52,521 nucleotides of DNA from Litorisediminicola beolgyonensis (GCF_042679605.1 NZ_JBHTMU010000031.1:1-52521); one strand, 5' to 3'. Positions 1 through 8,197 are shown, counted from the stretch's first letter. The notes: a model not told the origin generated them from the letters alone. Made by a program: numbers and translations.

Positions 1-494
1 GCGTCGATGCCGCGCGCGAGCCCCGAGACCACGACGACGCCCGCCTCACCAAGGCCGCGCGCGATGGCGCGCGCCATCCTGAGGCCCAGGGACGAGGCGT
101 TTCGTGCGCCGACAAGCGCGACCGCGGGCCGCGACAGAAGCGCGGGCGCGCCGATCATCCAGAGCATGGGCGGGGCGTCCGCCAGATCGTCGAGCCGAGC
201 GGGATAGTCGGGATCGCCGCGACAGATGAGCCGCGCCCGTGCGGCACGGCCCGCGGCCAGTTCGGCCCGGACCACGCCTTCGGGACAGGTGGTGTAATCC
301 TCGATCCCGGCGGCCCTGGCGAGCGCGGGAAGCGCCGCCAGCGCGGGTTCGGCCGCACCATGTTCGGCCATCAGCCGGTAGAAGGTGGAGATCCCCACCC
401 GGCGCGAGCGCAAGAGACGGAGCCAGGCGATGCGGGACTCTTCCGAGGTGGGTGGGAGTAGGGGGTGAGTGGAAGAAAATGCGTCCCCGGTCAT
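1..494 (-). CDS. dprA: DNA-processing protein DprA, N-terminal part (cut by window edge)
   Basis: The minus frame from an ATG at 494 stays open to base 1, giving the first 164 residues. The last part reads VGARNASSLGLRMARAIARG followed by a hydrophobic strand and SGLARGID. This is the start of the DprA/Smf Rossmann-like fold that binds single-stranded DNA and loads RecA during natural transformation. Residues 1-60 are the usual N-terminal extension, with a helix-hairpin-like stretch around residues 25-45. A GGGCAGC stretch just before the ATG may serve as ribosome-binding site. It lies downstream of tldD on the same strand. The C-terminal portion is outside the window, so completeness cannot be judged. 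Confidence 0.88.
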   Translation of the reverse strand, partial: MTGDAFSSTHPLLPPTSEESRIAWLRLLRSRRVGISTFYRLMAEHGAAEPALAALPALARAAGIEDYTTCPEGVVRAELAAGRAARARLICRGDPDYPARLDDLADAPPMLWMIGAPALLSRPAVALVGARNASSLGLRMARAIARGLGEAGVVVVSGLARGID

Positions 495-622
495 GCTGCC
501 CTGCGGCCCCGTCTGCTTGCAGAACAAGGTTTACGGTAGACGAGGTTAAGGCCCGGTAAATCGGTGCAAAAAACTGTCCGACGACGCGAAACGCCCGTGA
601 AAAGGCCCGAAGGCGCGCCCGG

Positions 623-2047
623 TCACCCGGTCTGCGCGCCCCCCACCGTCAACCCGCCGATCAGAACGGTCGGCTGGCCGACGCCGACCGGCACCCATTG
701 CCCCTGCTTGCCGCAATTGCCCATGCCGGGATCAAGCGCCATGTCCGAGGCCAGACCGCGAATCTGCTGAAGCGCGGTCGCCCCGTCGCCAATCAGGGTC
801 GCGCCCTTGACCGGCGCACCGATGCGGCCGTTCTTCACGCGATAGGCCTCGGTGCAGGAGAAGACGAACTTGCCGTTGGTGATGTCGACCTGCCCGCCTC
901 CGAAGCCCACGGCGTAAAGCCCGTCCTTCAACTCGCCCACAAGCTCCACGCGGGTGGCGGTGCCGCCCAGCATGTAGGTGTTGGTCATGCGCGGCATCGG
1001 CGCGTGCTGGAAGCTCTCTCGGCGGCCGTTGCCGGTGGGCGTCACGCCCATCAGCCGGGCGTTCTGGCGGTCCTGCATGTAGCCCACGAGAATGCCGTCC
1101 TCGATCAGCACGTTCTTGCCCGAGGGCGTGCCCTCGTCATCGACGGTGATCGAGCCGCGGCGATCCGGGATGGTGCCGTCGTCGAGAACCGTGACCCCGG
1201 GCGACGCCACCCGCTGGCCCATCAAGCCCGCGAAGGCCGAAGTTCCCTTGCGGTTGAAGTCGCCCTCGAGCCCGTGGCCCACCGCTTCGTGGAGAAGGAT
1301 GCCGGGCCAGCCGGGCCCGAGGACGATGTCCATGACGCCCGCCGGGGCAGCCTCGGCCCGCAGGTTCACGAGCGCGATCCGGAGCGCCTCGCGCGCCTTG
1401 TCCTCCCAGGCGTCGCGCTCGAGGAGCCCGTCGAGCGCGTAGCGCCCCCCGCCCCCGGCAGAGCCGCTTTCGCGGCGGCCGTCCTCTTCGACGATAACGC
1501 TGACATTGACGCGGGTCATCGGCCGGATGTCGGTGACAAGCTCGCCATCGGCGCGCAGGATCGCGACCTCCTGCAGGCTCGCCGCGATCGAGGCGGTGAC
1601 CTGAACCACCCGCGAATCGAGCTCGCGCAGGAACGAATCGATCTCGCGCAGGGTCTCGACCTTGACCCCGAACGGGGTGCCCGCGATCGGATCGGCATCA
1701 GTGTAGAGCGTGCGGTTGGTCCGCCCCGGCGCGGGCGCCATCGTGCCGCCGCCATCGCCGACGGCGAGGCGCGCGGTCTCGACCGCGCGCTTGAGCGCGG
1801 CTTCCGAGATCTCGGTGGCATGCGCGTAGCCCGTGACCTCGCCGCGCACGGCGCGCAGGCCGAATCCCTCGGCAGCGTCATAACTGGCGGTTTTCACGCG
1901 GCCATCGTCGAAGAGCAGCCCTTCGGAGCGTTTTCGCTCGAAGAAGAGCTCGCCATCCTCGGCTCCGGCGAGCGCGGTGCGCAGAAGGCCGGTGGCCTGA
2001 TCGCGGTCGAGATGGGTCTCGAATGGGCGGAAGGGCGCGTCTGTCAT
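623..2047 (-). CDS. tldD: Metalloprotease TldD
   Basis: This is a 474-residue member of the TldD/PmbA (U62) family. TldD forms a heterodimer with TldE/PmbA that degrades unfolded peptides; it is known for microcin B17 maturation and CcdA turnover. The zinc-binding HEAVGHGLEGD motif is at residues 253-263 and the conserved FSCTEAYRV segment lies near residue 400. Length matches the family (about 470-480). No signal peptide is visible, so it is cytoplasmic. It is divergent from ctaC, with 193 bases between the two starts. The partner pmbA is not in the window. Confidence 0.95.
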   Translation of the reverse strand: MTDAPFRPFETHLDRDQATGLLRTALAGAEDGELFFERKRSEGLLFDDGRVKTASYDAAEGFGLRAVRGEVTGYAHATEISEAALKRAVETARLAVGDGGGTMAPAPGRTNRTLYTDADPIAGTPFGVKVETLREIDSFLRELDSRVVQVTASIAASLQEVAILRADGELVTDIRPMTRVNVSVIVEEDGRRESGSAGGGGRYALDGLLERDAWEDKAREALRIALVNLRAEAAPAGVMDIVLGPGWPGILLHEAVGHGLEGDFNRKGTSAFAGLMGQRVASPGVTVLDDGTIPDRRGSITVDDEGTPSGKNVLIEDGILVGYMQDRQNARLMGVTPTGNGRRESFQHAPMPRMTNTYMLGGTATRVELVGELKDGLYAVGFGGGQVDITNGKFVFSCTEAYRVKNGRIGAPVKGATLIGDGATALQQIRGLASDMALDPGMGNCGKQGQWVPVGVGQPTVLIGGLTVGGAQTG

Positions 2048-2240
2048 GGGGTCTCCTTGGCCTTTGGCCTTTTGTCGGTCTTCCGCAAAGCGTCTCTTTG
2101 CCGCAAGTATCCAGCTTTATCTGGCTGCGAGAATATGGTTTTAAGCAGCCGCAACAACACCGGCGGGGTCTGAAAGCTTGCGTTCCCCCGCCCCCGCACG
2201 CGACAACAGTGACACGTTCAAGAACCGATCAGGGTGAGAC

Positions 2241-3089
2241 ATGCGACTTAAAACGATGCTGATGGCGCTCTCCGCCGCCTTCTTTGCCGCTCCGGCCTTC
2301 GCGCAGGACGCGCTTGAGGTGATCGGCCAGCCCAAAGACGGTGCCTTCGGCTTCCAACCGGCAGCCACCAGCCTCGCCGAGGATATTCACTGGCTCGACG
2401 GCATGGTGACGATCATCATCACGGTGATCACGCTCTTCGTCATGGCCCTGCTGGCGATCTGCATCTTCCGCTACAACCAGAAATCCAACCCGACCCCGGC
2501 GAAGTTTACCCACAACACCCCGGTCGAGATCGCGTGGACCATCGTCCCGGTCATCATCCTGGTGTTCATCGGTGCCTTCTCGCTGCCGGTCCTGTTCAAC
2601 CAGCAGGAAATCCCCGAGGGCGACATCCACATCAAGGCGACGGGTTACCAGTGGTACTGGGGCTACGAATACAGCGACGACGAGTTCGCCTATGACAGCT
2701 ACATGATCGGCTCGCCCGCGACCGGCGGCGACAACTCCTACAACGAGGATGTCGAAGCGCAGCTGATCGAGGCCGGCTACGAGCCCGAGCACTTCCTTCT
2801 GGCCACCGACACCCCCGTCGTGGTGCCCGTCGGCAAGACCGTGGTCCTGACCGTGACCGGCGGCGACGTGATCCACTCCTGGACCATCCCGGCCTTCGGT
2901 GTGAAGCAGGACGGCGTTCCCGGACGCCTCGCGCATCTGTGGTTCACGCCCGAGCGCGAAGGCATCTATTTCGGCCAGTGCTCCGAGCTCTGCGGCATCG
3001 CGCATGCCTACATGCCGATCACCGTGAAGGTCGTCTCGGAAGAGGAATACGCGACCTGGATCGCACAGATGAAGGAAGAGTGGGGCTGA
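2241..3089 (+). CDS. ctaC: Cytochrome c oxidase subunit II
   Basis: This 282-residue subunit carries the CuA centre of the aa3-type oxidase and takes electrons from cytochrome c on the periplasmic side. An N-terminal signal peptide ends near AFAQ-D (residue 22). Two membrane helices follow (about 52-76 and 96-119). The aromatic YQWYWGYEY stretch is at 136-144. The CuA ligands are visible as H212, C247, E249, C251, H255 and M258 (CSELCGIAHAYM). The start is supported by AGGGTGAG just upstream. It heads the ctaC-ctaB-(small ORF)-ctaG-ctaE cluster. The catalytic subunit I gene (ctaD) is not in the window, as is usual in this group. Confidence 0.97.
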   Translation: MRLKTMLMALSAAFFAAPAFAQDALEVIGQPKDGAFGFQPAATSLAEDIHWLDGMVTIIITVITLFVMALLAICIFRYNQKSNPTPAKFTHNTPVEIAWTIVPVIILVFIGAFSLPVLFNQQEIPEGDIHIKATGYQWYWGYEYSDDEFAYDSYMIGSPATGGDNSYNEDVEAQLIEAGYEPEHFLLATDTPVVVPVGKTVVLTVTGGDVIHSWTIPAFGVKQDGVPGRLAHLWFTPEREGIYFGQCSELCGIAHAYMPITVKVVSEEEYATWIAQMKEEWG

Positions 3090-3114
3090 TCCCGCGCCTT
3101 CTCTGACCTATCTC

Positions 3115-3143
3115 GTCAGGGGCGCGACCGTCGCGCCCCTGAC
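3115..3143 (+). promoter_or_regulatory. Perfect intercistronic hairpin between ctaC and ctaB
   Basis: A perfect 13-base inverted repeat (GTCAGGGGCGCGA ... TCGCGCCCCTGAC) with a 3-base loop lies 26 bases after the ctaC stop and 40 bases before ctaB. No T-run follows directly, so it is not a classical terminator. It could stabilise the ctaC 3' end or attenuate read-through into ctaB. The role is inference. Confidence 0.6.
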
Positions 3144-3182
3144 CGTTCCGACAAGTTTTGAAAGCGGCATCTGCGAGCGACG

Positions 3183-4118
3183 ATGAGCGACACGAGCGTC
3201 AATACCGGGCCCTATGAGAGCGAAGCGCAATTCGGCGACTTCTTCGCGCTTCTGAAGCCGCGCGTGATGACGCTGGTGGTGTTCACCGCCTTCGTCGGCC
3301 TCCTGGCCGCTCCGGTCTCGCTGCACCCCTTCGTGGGCTTCTGCGCGATCCTCTTCATCGCCGTGGGCGGCGGTGCTTCGGGCGCGCTCAACATGTGGTG
3401 GGACCGCGACATCGACGCGGTGATGCGCCGCACCCAGAAGCGCCCGATCCCCTCGGGCCGAGTGACCTCGGACGAGGCGCTGGCCATCGGGCTCTTTCTG
3501 TCGGTGCTGTCGGTGGTCTTCCTCGGGCTGGCCACGAACTGGGTGGCCGCGGGGCTTCTGGCCTTCACGATCTTCTTCTACGTCGTGGTCTACACGATGT
3601 GGCTCAAGCGCTGGACACCGCAGAACATCGTTATCGGCGGCGCGGCGGGCGCTTTCCCTCCGATGATCGGCTGGGCTGCGGCCACGGGCGGCATCTCGGT
3701 CGAATCCGTGCTGATGTTCTGCCTGACCTTCATGTGGACGCCGCCGCATTTTTGGGCGCTCGCGCTCTTCATGCGCAAGGATTACGACAACGCGGGCGTG
3801 CCGATGCTCACGGTCACCCATGGCCGCCCGGCGACCCGTCGTCACATCCTGATCTACACCGTTCTTCTGGCGGTTCTCGCCATCGCCACCGGCTTCACCA
3901 CTCTGGGCGGTCCGGTCTACATGGCCACCGCGCTCGTGCTGAACGCGCTCTTCCTCAAGGGGGCCGTCGACATCTGGCGCCGTGACGAGGACATGGCCGA
4001 GGCGGACAACTACGCCGTCGAGAAGAGCTTCTTCAAACTCTCGCTGCTCTACCTCTTCGCCCATTTCGGCGCGATCCTGGTCGATGCCGCCCTCGTCCGG
4101 CTGGGGGTCTGGGCATGA
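3183..4118 (+). CDS. ctaB: Heme O synthase (protoheme IX farnesyltransferase)
   Basis: This 311-residue polytopic membrane enzyme of the UbiA prenyltransferase superfamily attaches farnesyl diphosphate to protoheme IX to make heme O, the precursor of heme A. The first aspartate-rich motif is visible as NMWWDRDID (70-78) followed by RRTQKRP (82-88). About nine hydrophobic segments follow. Length is typical. The stop overlaps the start of the next small gene (ATGA), indicating translational coupling. Its position inside the oxidase cluster fits heme supply to the aa3 oxidase. Confidence 0.96.
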   Translation: MSDTSVNTGPYESEAQFGDFFALLKPRVMTLVVFTAFVGLLAAPVSLHPFVGFCAILFIAVGGGASGALNMWWDRDIDAVMRRTQKRPIPSGRVTSDEALAIGLFLSVLSVVFLGLATNWVAAGLLAFTIFFYVVVYTMWLKRWTPQNIVIGGAAGAFPPMIGWAAATGGISVESVLMFCLTFMWTPPHFWALALFMRKDYDNAGVPMLTVTHGRPATRRHILIYTVLLAVLAIATGFTTLGGPVYMATALVLNALFLKGAVDIWRRDEDMAEADNYAVEKSFFKLSLLYLFAHFGAILVDAALVRLGVWA

Positions 4119-4288
4119 GCCTGTCCAAGCAGCACGAGATCCACACGCGCCGCTTCGGGCGCAATCTGGGCGTCGGCCTGGTTCTCGCCGGGTTCATCGC
4201 CGTCATCTTCGGCCTGACCGTGGTCAAGGTGTCGCGCGGCGATTACGAGCCGGCCCGCGCCACCACTGTCGGAACGGAGACGAACTGA
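4115..4288 (+). CDS. Small single-pass membrane protein of the oxidase cluster (CtaF/CoxF-like)
   Basis: This is a 57-residue product with a basic N-terminus (KQHEIHTRRFGRN), one membrane helix (about residues 18-38, GVGLVLAGFIAVIFGLTVV) and a short polar tail ending GTETN. It overlaps the ctaB stop by 4 bases and its own stop overlaps the ctaG start (TGATG), so all three are coupled. Small single-helix proteins at this position are known in Paracoccus and Rhodobacter cta clusters and are presumed to help oxidase assembly. There is no catalytic motif. The gene assignment is from context and topology; the molecular role is unknown. Confidence 0.82.
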   Translation: MSLSKQHEIHTRRFGRNLGVGLVLAGFIAVIFGLTVVKVSRGDYEPARATTVGTETN

Positions 4289-4875
4289 TGGCACTCTCGG
4301 CAAATTCCCGCGTCGTGACCCGGCTCGTTGGCGTCGTGCTCTTCATGGGCGCGATGGCCTGGGCGTCGGTGCCGCTCTATTCCTGGTTCTGCGCGGTCAC
4401 GGGCTATGGCGGCGCGACCAGCACCGCCAAGGCGTCCTCGGACACGGTGCTCGAGCGCGAGATCACGGTGCGCTTCGACGCCAATACCGAGCGCGGCATG
4501 CCGTGGGAGTTCAAGCCGGTGGAGAAATCCATGCGGCTCAAGATCGGCGAGCAGGGTCTGGCCTTCTACGAGGCCTACAACCCGACCGACCGCCCCGTCG
4601 CCGGTCAGGCAAGCTACAACGTCGCCCCGTTCATCGCGGGCAGCTATTTCGACAAGATCGAGTGCTTCTGCTTCACCGAACAGGTGCTGCAGCCCGGCGA
4701 GCGGGTGCAGATGCCGGTGAGCTTCTTCGTCGATCCGGCGCTCGTCGAGGATGGCGACGCGAAATACGTGAAAGAGATCACGCTTTCCTATACCTTCTAC
4801 GAGATCGATCTGCCTGAAGACGCGCAGGCCGCTCTCGATACCGGTGCCGAGACACCGGACACGACAGTCAACTAA
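4288..4875 (+). CDS. ctaG: Cytochrome c oxidase assembly protein CtaG (Cox11-type copper chaperone)
   Basis: This 195-residue, membrane-anchored periplasmic chaperone delivers copper to the CuB site of oxidase subunit I. The N-terminal membrane helix is at about 12-32 and is followed by FCAVTGYGG (34-42), a conserved juxtamembrane segment with a cysteine. The copper-binding CFCF motif is at 126-129. The C-terminal immunoglobulin-like domain ends normally. A longer in-frame opening upstream overlaps ctaB, but the ATG at 4288 matches the family N-terminus and is coupled to the preceding small gene. Confidence 0.95.
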   Translation: MALSANSRVVTRLVGVVLFMGAMAWASVPLYSWFCAVTGYGGATSTAKASSDTVLEREITVRFDANTERGMPWEFKPVEKSMRLKIGEQGLAFYEAYNPTDRPVAGQASYNVAPFIAGSYFDKIECFCFTEQVLQPGERVQMPVSFFVDPALVEDGDAKYVKEITLSYTFYEIDLPEDAQAALDTGAETPDTTVN

Positions 4876-4903
4876 CGGCTTCCAACGCGGGACAGAGGAC
4901 CAC

Positions 4904-5704
4904 ATGGCGCACGCGAAGAACCACGATTACCACATCCTGAACCCCTCCATCTGGCCCTTCGTGGGCGCGGTTTCGGGCTTCATCATGCTGTTCGGAGCCG
5001 TGCTGTGGTTCCATGACCACGGCCCCTGGGCCTTCATCATCGGCCTCATCGGCGTGCTCTACGTCATGTATGCCTGGTGGGGCGAGGTTGTCACCGAGAG
5101 CATCGTCGGCGATCACACCCCGGTGGTGCGGATCGGCCTGAAATACGGCTTCATCCTCTTCATCATGTCCGAGGTGATGTTCTTCTTCGCCTGGTTCTGG
5201 TCGTTCTTCAAACACGCCATGTACCCGATGGGCCCGCAGAGCCCCGCGGTCGACGGCGTCTGGCCGCCGGCCGGGATCGAGACCTTCGACCCCTGGCACC
5301 TGCCGCTGATCAACACGCTGATCCTGCTCTGCTCCGGTGCGGCCGCGACCTGGGCTCACCACGCCCTGGTGCACGAGAACAACCGCAAGGACATGAAATG
5401 GGGCCTGATCATCGCGATCGCGCTCGGCGTGCTCTTCACGGTCTTCCAGATCTATGAATACAGCCACGCCGCCTTCGGCTTCTCCGGCAACATCTACGGC
5501 GCCAACTTCTTCATGGCGACGGGCTTCCACGGCGCGCATGTGGTCATCGGCACGATCTTCCTGTTCATCTGCCTCCTGCGGCTGATGCGCGGGCATTTCA
5601 CCCAGGAGAAGCATGTCGGCTTCGAGGCCGCCGCCTGGTACTGGCACTTCGTGGACGTGGTCTGGCTCTTCCTCTTTGCCGCCGTCTACATCTGGGGCGG
5701 CTGA
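4904..5704 (+). CDS. ctaE: Cytochrome c oxidase subunit III
   Basis: This 266-residue subunit III has seven predicted membrane helices and family hallmarks such as MAHAKNHDYHILNPSIWP at the N-terminus and WYWHFVDVVWLFLF near the C-terminus. It stabilises the aa3 oxidase and its proton uptake. The ATG at 4904 was chosen because it is preceded by GAGG with 5-base spacing and gives the canonical N-terminus. An in-frame ATG at 4844 lies inside ctaG. It is the last gene of the cluster and is followed 26 bases later by a strong terminator. Confidence 0.96.
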   Translation: MAHAKNHDYHILNPSIWPFVGAVSGFIMLFGAVLWFHDHGPWAFIIGLIGVLYVMYAWWGEVVTESIVGDHTPVVRIGLKYGFILFIMSEVMFFFAWFWSFFKHAMYPMGPQSPAVDGVWPPAGIETFDPWHLPLINTLILLCSGAAATWAHHALVHENNRKDMKWGLIIAIALGVLFTVFQIYEYSHAAFGFSGNIYGANFFMATGFHGAHVVIGTIFLFICLLRLMRGHFTQEKHVGFEAAAWYWHFVDVVWLFLFAAVYIWGG

Positions 5705-5730
5705 GCCACCCCTCGTCCCGAGATGACCTA

Positions 5731-5761
5731 ACGCGCCCGCCCCTCCCGGCGGGCGCGTTTT
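5731..5761 (+). terminator. Rho-independent terminator after ctaE
   Basis: A perfect 11-base stem (ACGCGCCCGCC / GGCGGGCGCGT) with a 6-base loop is followed by TTTTCGTTT. It ends the cytochrome oxidase operon. It lies between ctaE and the convergent LysR gene, so the fold could also act on the opposite strand, but the T-run favours the plus direction. Confidence 0.85.
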
Positions 5762-5783
5762 CGTTTGGGGACCGGTACTCGCC

Positions 5784-6686
5784 TCAGCTCGCGTCCACGC
5801 GCTTCGCGGTGTCGCGGATCAGACCCGCGAGCTTTTCGAGCCGCGCGCTCAAGGGCCGCCCACGCCGCCAGACGAGCCAGAGCTCGCGGTAGCAACGCTC
5901 GGCCAGCGCCGGACAGGCGAGCCTTCCGGCATCGGACGCCGCTTCGACGCCGCTGCGTGGCAGGACGGTGTAGCCGATACCGCGCGCCACAGGTGCCGTG
6001 ATCTGGCCGATCTGGTTGACCGATCCGCGGAGCCGCAACCGGTCGACCCCACGATAGGCCGCGCCGAAATTCGCGCCGAAGAGCGCATCGGCGTAGCCCT
6101 CGGCATCGGGATGCCCGATCAGCCCGCGCGCATCGAGCGCTGCTAGCGTGATCTCGTCGGGAACATCGCCTTGCGGCAGGACGAGACAGGTCTCTTCGCG
6201 GCCCAGAAGCTCGGTATCGAGCCGCGGCCCCTCCGGCGCGCCCTCGACGATGCCGAAATCCGAGGTGCCCTCGCCCACGCGGGTCATAACGCTCGAGCGC
6301 GGCGCCGCGACCAGATGCACAACGAGCCCCGGCCGCGAGGCCATGAGGTCGAGGATCTGCGGATAGAGCAGCGTCGCGAAGGAGCCCGAGCAGGCGATCG
6401 ACGCCTCGCCGCTATCGGGATCGTCCGTGCCGATCCGGTCCCTCAGGGCGCGCTCCTCCTCGCGACGGGCGCGGCCCAGCGCCAGGACCTCTTCGCCCGC
6501 AGCGGTCAGAACGAAGCCCTTGCCGTCGCGCGCGATGAGGGCGGTGCCGAGCTGAGCCTCGAGTTTGCGCAGATGCTGCGAGACGCCCGGCTGCGTCATT
6601 CCGAGCTTCGCGGCGGTCCGGGTGAAATGACCGGTCTCGCAAAGCTCGGTGAAGGTCTCAAGCCAGAGGGCGTTCAGCATGATCAT
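5784..6686 (-). CDS. LysR-family transcriptional regulator
   Basis: This 300-residue protein has the LTTR architecture. A winged helix-turn-helix at about residues 6-64 contains GHFTRTAAKLGMTQPGVSQH and LRKLEAQLGTALIARDGKG. A substrate-binding domain follows from about residue 90. It may start at the ATG at 6686 or at a second ATG two codons later. It is divergent from the VOC-family gene at 6789, and a T-N11-A site lies in the 102-base gap. By LTTR custom it probably autoregulates and controls that enzyme. The effector cannot be read from the sequence. Confidence 0.93.
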   Translation of the reverse strand: MIMLNALWLETFTELCETGHFTRTAAKLGMTQPGVSQHLRKLEAQLGTALIARDGKGFVLTAAGEEVLALGRARREEERALRDRIGTDDPDSGEASIACSGSFATLLYPQILDLMASRPGLVVHLVAAPRSSVMTRVGEGTSDFGIVEGAPEGPRLDTELLGREETCLVLPQGDVPDEITLAALDARGLIGHPDAEGYADALFGANFGAAYRGVDRLRLRGSVNQIGQITAPVARGIGYTVLPRSGVEAASDAGRLACPALAERCYRELWLVWRRGRPLSARLEKLAGLIRDTAKRVDAS

Positions 6687-6703
6687 AGCGTAGCGTTATC
6701 GAA

Positions 6704-6718
6704 ATCATCTCAAATGAT
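6704..6718. promoter_or_regulatory. Probable LysR operator (T-N11-A dyad)
   Basis: ATCAT-CTCAA-ATGAT is an inverted repeat that contains T6705-N11-A6717, the classical LTTR box. It lies 18 bases upstream of the LysR start and 70 bases upstream of the divergent VOC gene. The surrounding bases are AT-rich compared with the rest of the window. Confidence 0.55.
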
Positions 6719-6788
6719 AATTTCAACGACGCGCGGTGACAGCCTACCTTCTGTCTCAACACAGCAACGCCAATCCAGGAGGGCCCCC

Positions 6789-7286
6789 ATGACCACCCCG
6801 CCCCGCAGTTTCTCCCATATCGGCCTCTCGGTGCCGGATCTCGATGCCGCCCTGAGCTTCTACTCGGAGGTGATGGGCTTCTACGTTCTCATGCAGCCCT
6901 CGGAAGTGGTCGAGGATGACAGCGCCATCGGCCAGATGTGCACCGATGTCTTCGGCCCCGGCTGGGGGAAGCTCCGCATCGCGCATCTGTCGACCGCCGA
7001 GGGAATCGGCTTCGAGCTTTTCGAGTTCGAAGGCAATTCCGAGCCCGAGGAGAACTTCGACTATCGCCGCCACGGGACCTTCCACTTCGCGGTGCAGGAT
7101 CCCGATCTCGAAGGGCTACTGGAGAAGATCGTCGCCGCCGGCGGCAAGCAGCGGATGCCGGTGCGGGAATATTTCCCAGACGAAAAGCCTTACCGCATGG
7201 TCTATGTCGAGGACCCGTTCGGGATCGTCTTCGAGCTCTACAGCCACAGCTACGAGCTGACCTATTCCGCAGGCGCCTATTCGTGA
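6789..7286 (+). CDS. VOC-superfamily (glyoxalase / dioxygenase-fold) metalloenzyme
   Basis: This 165-residue protein is built from two beta-alpha-beta-beta-beta units of the vicinal oxygen chelate fold. Candidate metal ligands are H10 (SHIGLSVPDL), E76 or E79, H99 (GTFHFAV) and E149 (GIVFELYSH). The family includes lactoylglutathione lyase, extradiol dioxygenases and fosfomycin-resistance proteins; the substrate here is not evident. The ATG at 6789 is preceded by AGGAGG, an excellent ribosome-binding site. It is divergently paired with the LysR gene. A larger overlapping frame through this region is not coding. Confidence 0.88.
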   Translation: MTTPPRSFSHIGLSVPDLDAALSFYSEVMGFYVLMQPSEVVEDDSAIGQMCTDVFGPGWGKLRIAHLSTAEGIGFELFEFEGNSEPEENFDYRRHGTFHFAVQDPDLEGLLEKIVAAGGKQRMPVREYFPDEKPYRMVYVEDPFGIVFELYSHSYELTYSAGAYS

Positions 7287-7296
7287 CCATCCTGAC

Positions 7297-7405
7297 GCGC
7301 GCGGGCCTGTCCGAGCCCGCGCGCCTCTCGGACAAGTGCTCCGCGGCATCCACCGGCGCCGGAAAACGAGACGTTTTCCGTGCGGATTTCGCCTTCGAAA
7401 TCCGC
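7297..7405. repeat. Cluster of three hairpins between the VOC gene and SURF1
   Basis: Three perfect inverted repeats lie in the 215-base gap. The first is GCGCGCGGGC / GCCCGCGCGC at 7297-7324 (10 bp, 8-base loop). The second is CGGAAAACG / CGTTTTCCG at 7360-7380 (9 bp, 3-base loop). The third is GCGGATTTCG / CGAAATCCGC at 7382-7405 (10 bp, 4-base loop). The last two form a twin-hairpin resembling the repeat at 11443 and 17069. None has a clear T-run. The rest of the gap shows no gene. Confidence 0.7.
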
Positions 7406-7501
7406 GCCGCGGCACCCGGTCCCGCGCGCGGGTCGTTGAACACGGGCGGCGCAGGCGCTAGAGGACGGAAACCTTTCGTTCCGGACCCGTCGAGCGCCCC
7501 A

Positions 7502-8197
7502 GTGCAACGTCTCGCCTTCCCTCTCCTGATCGGCCTTCTCGGCACGGCGATCCTGCTGTGGCTCGGGACCTGGCAACTGCAGCGCCTGGAATGGAAGCGC
7601 GGCGTCCTGAACGAGATCACCTCGACCATCGACGGCCCGGCCGAGCCGCTCCCGACGATGATCGCGCCGACCGAGCAGCGCTACCAGCCGGTCGCGCTCA
7701 CGGGCGAGGTCCTGCCCGGCGAGGTTCATGTCCTCGTCTCGGTCAAGCGGCAGGGCGCGGGCTACCGCATCATCGCGCCATTCCGGACCGACGCGGGCCG
7801 CCTGATCCTCCTCGACCGCGGGTTCGTGCCGACGCAGGACAAGGACGCCGAGCGCCGCGTCGGACCGGCGGAGGTGACCGGTAACCTGCACTGGCCCGAC
7901 GACCGCAACTCCGCGACACCGGCGAACGAGACCGAGCGCAATATCTGGTTCGCCCGCGACATCGGCCCGCTGGCCGAGACGCTCGGGACCGAACCGCTTC
8001 TCGTGATCGCCAAGACCGAGACGCCCCCTGCCCCGGGCATCGACCCGCTGCCGGTCTCGATCGAGGGCATTCCGAACGATCATCTGCAATACGCAATCAC
8101 ATGGTTCTCGCTGGCCGCCGTTTGGATCGCGATGACGGGTATTTATATCCGGCGCGGCGGCTTCGGCGCGGTGGACCCAGAGAAAGGCACCCGATGA
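7502..8197 (+). CDS. SURF1-family cytochrome oxidase biogenesis protein
   Basis: This 231-residue protein (GTG start at 7502) has a membrane helix at each end (about 5-23 and 200-220) and a periplasmic domain between, the SURF1/Shy1 topology. The signature GTWQLQRLEWK follows the first helix, GAGYRIIAPF is at the centre and the YAITWFSLA segment precedes the last helix. SURF1 assists insertion of heme A into oxidase subunit I. The start is chosen from family length and hydrophobic N-terminus; the ribosome-binding site is poor. The stop overlaps the thrC start (ATGA). It lies close to the cta cluster but is separated by the LysR/VOC pair. Confidence 0.92.
   Translation: MQRLAFPLLIGLLGTAILLWLGTWQLQRLEWKRGVLNEITSTIDGPAEPLPTMIAPTEQRYQPVALTGEVLPGEVHVLVSVKRQGAGYRIIAPFRTDAGRLILLDRGFVPTQDKDAERRVGPAEVTGNLHWPDDRNSATPANETERNIWFARDIGPLAETLGTEPLLVIAKTETPPAPGIDPLPVSIEGIPNDHLQYAITWFSLAAVWIAMTGIYIRRGGFGAVDPEKGTR

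Noticed and set aside
698..2173. Long open frame on the plus strand opposite tldD (491 codons)
   Set aside because: It is antisense to a gene with clear metalloprotease motifs. Its composition (His, Arg, Asp, Gly rich, no fold pattern) is what high-GC third positions produce in the opposite frame.
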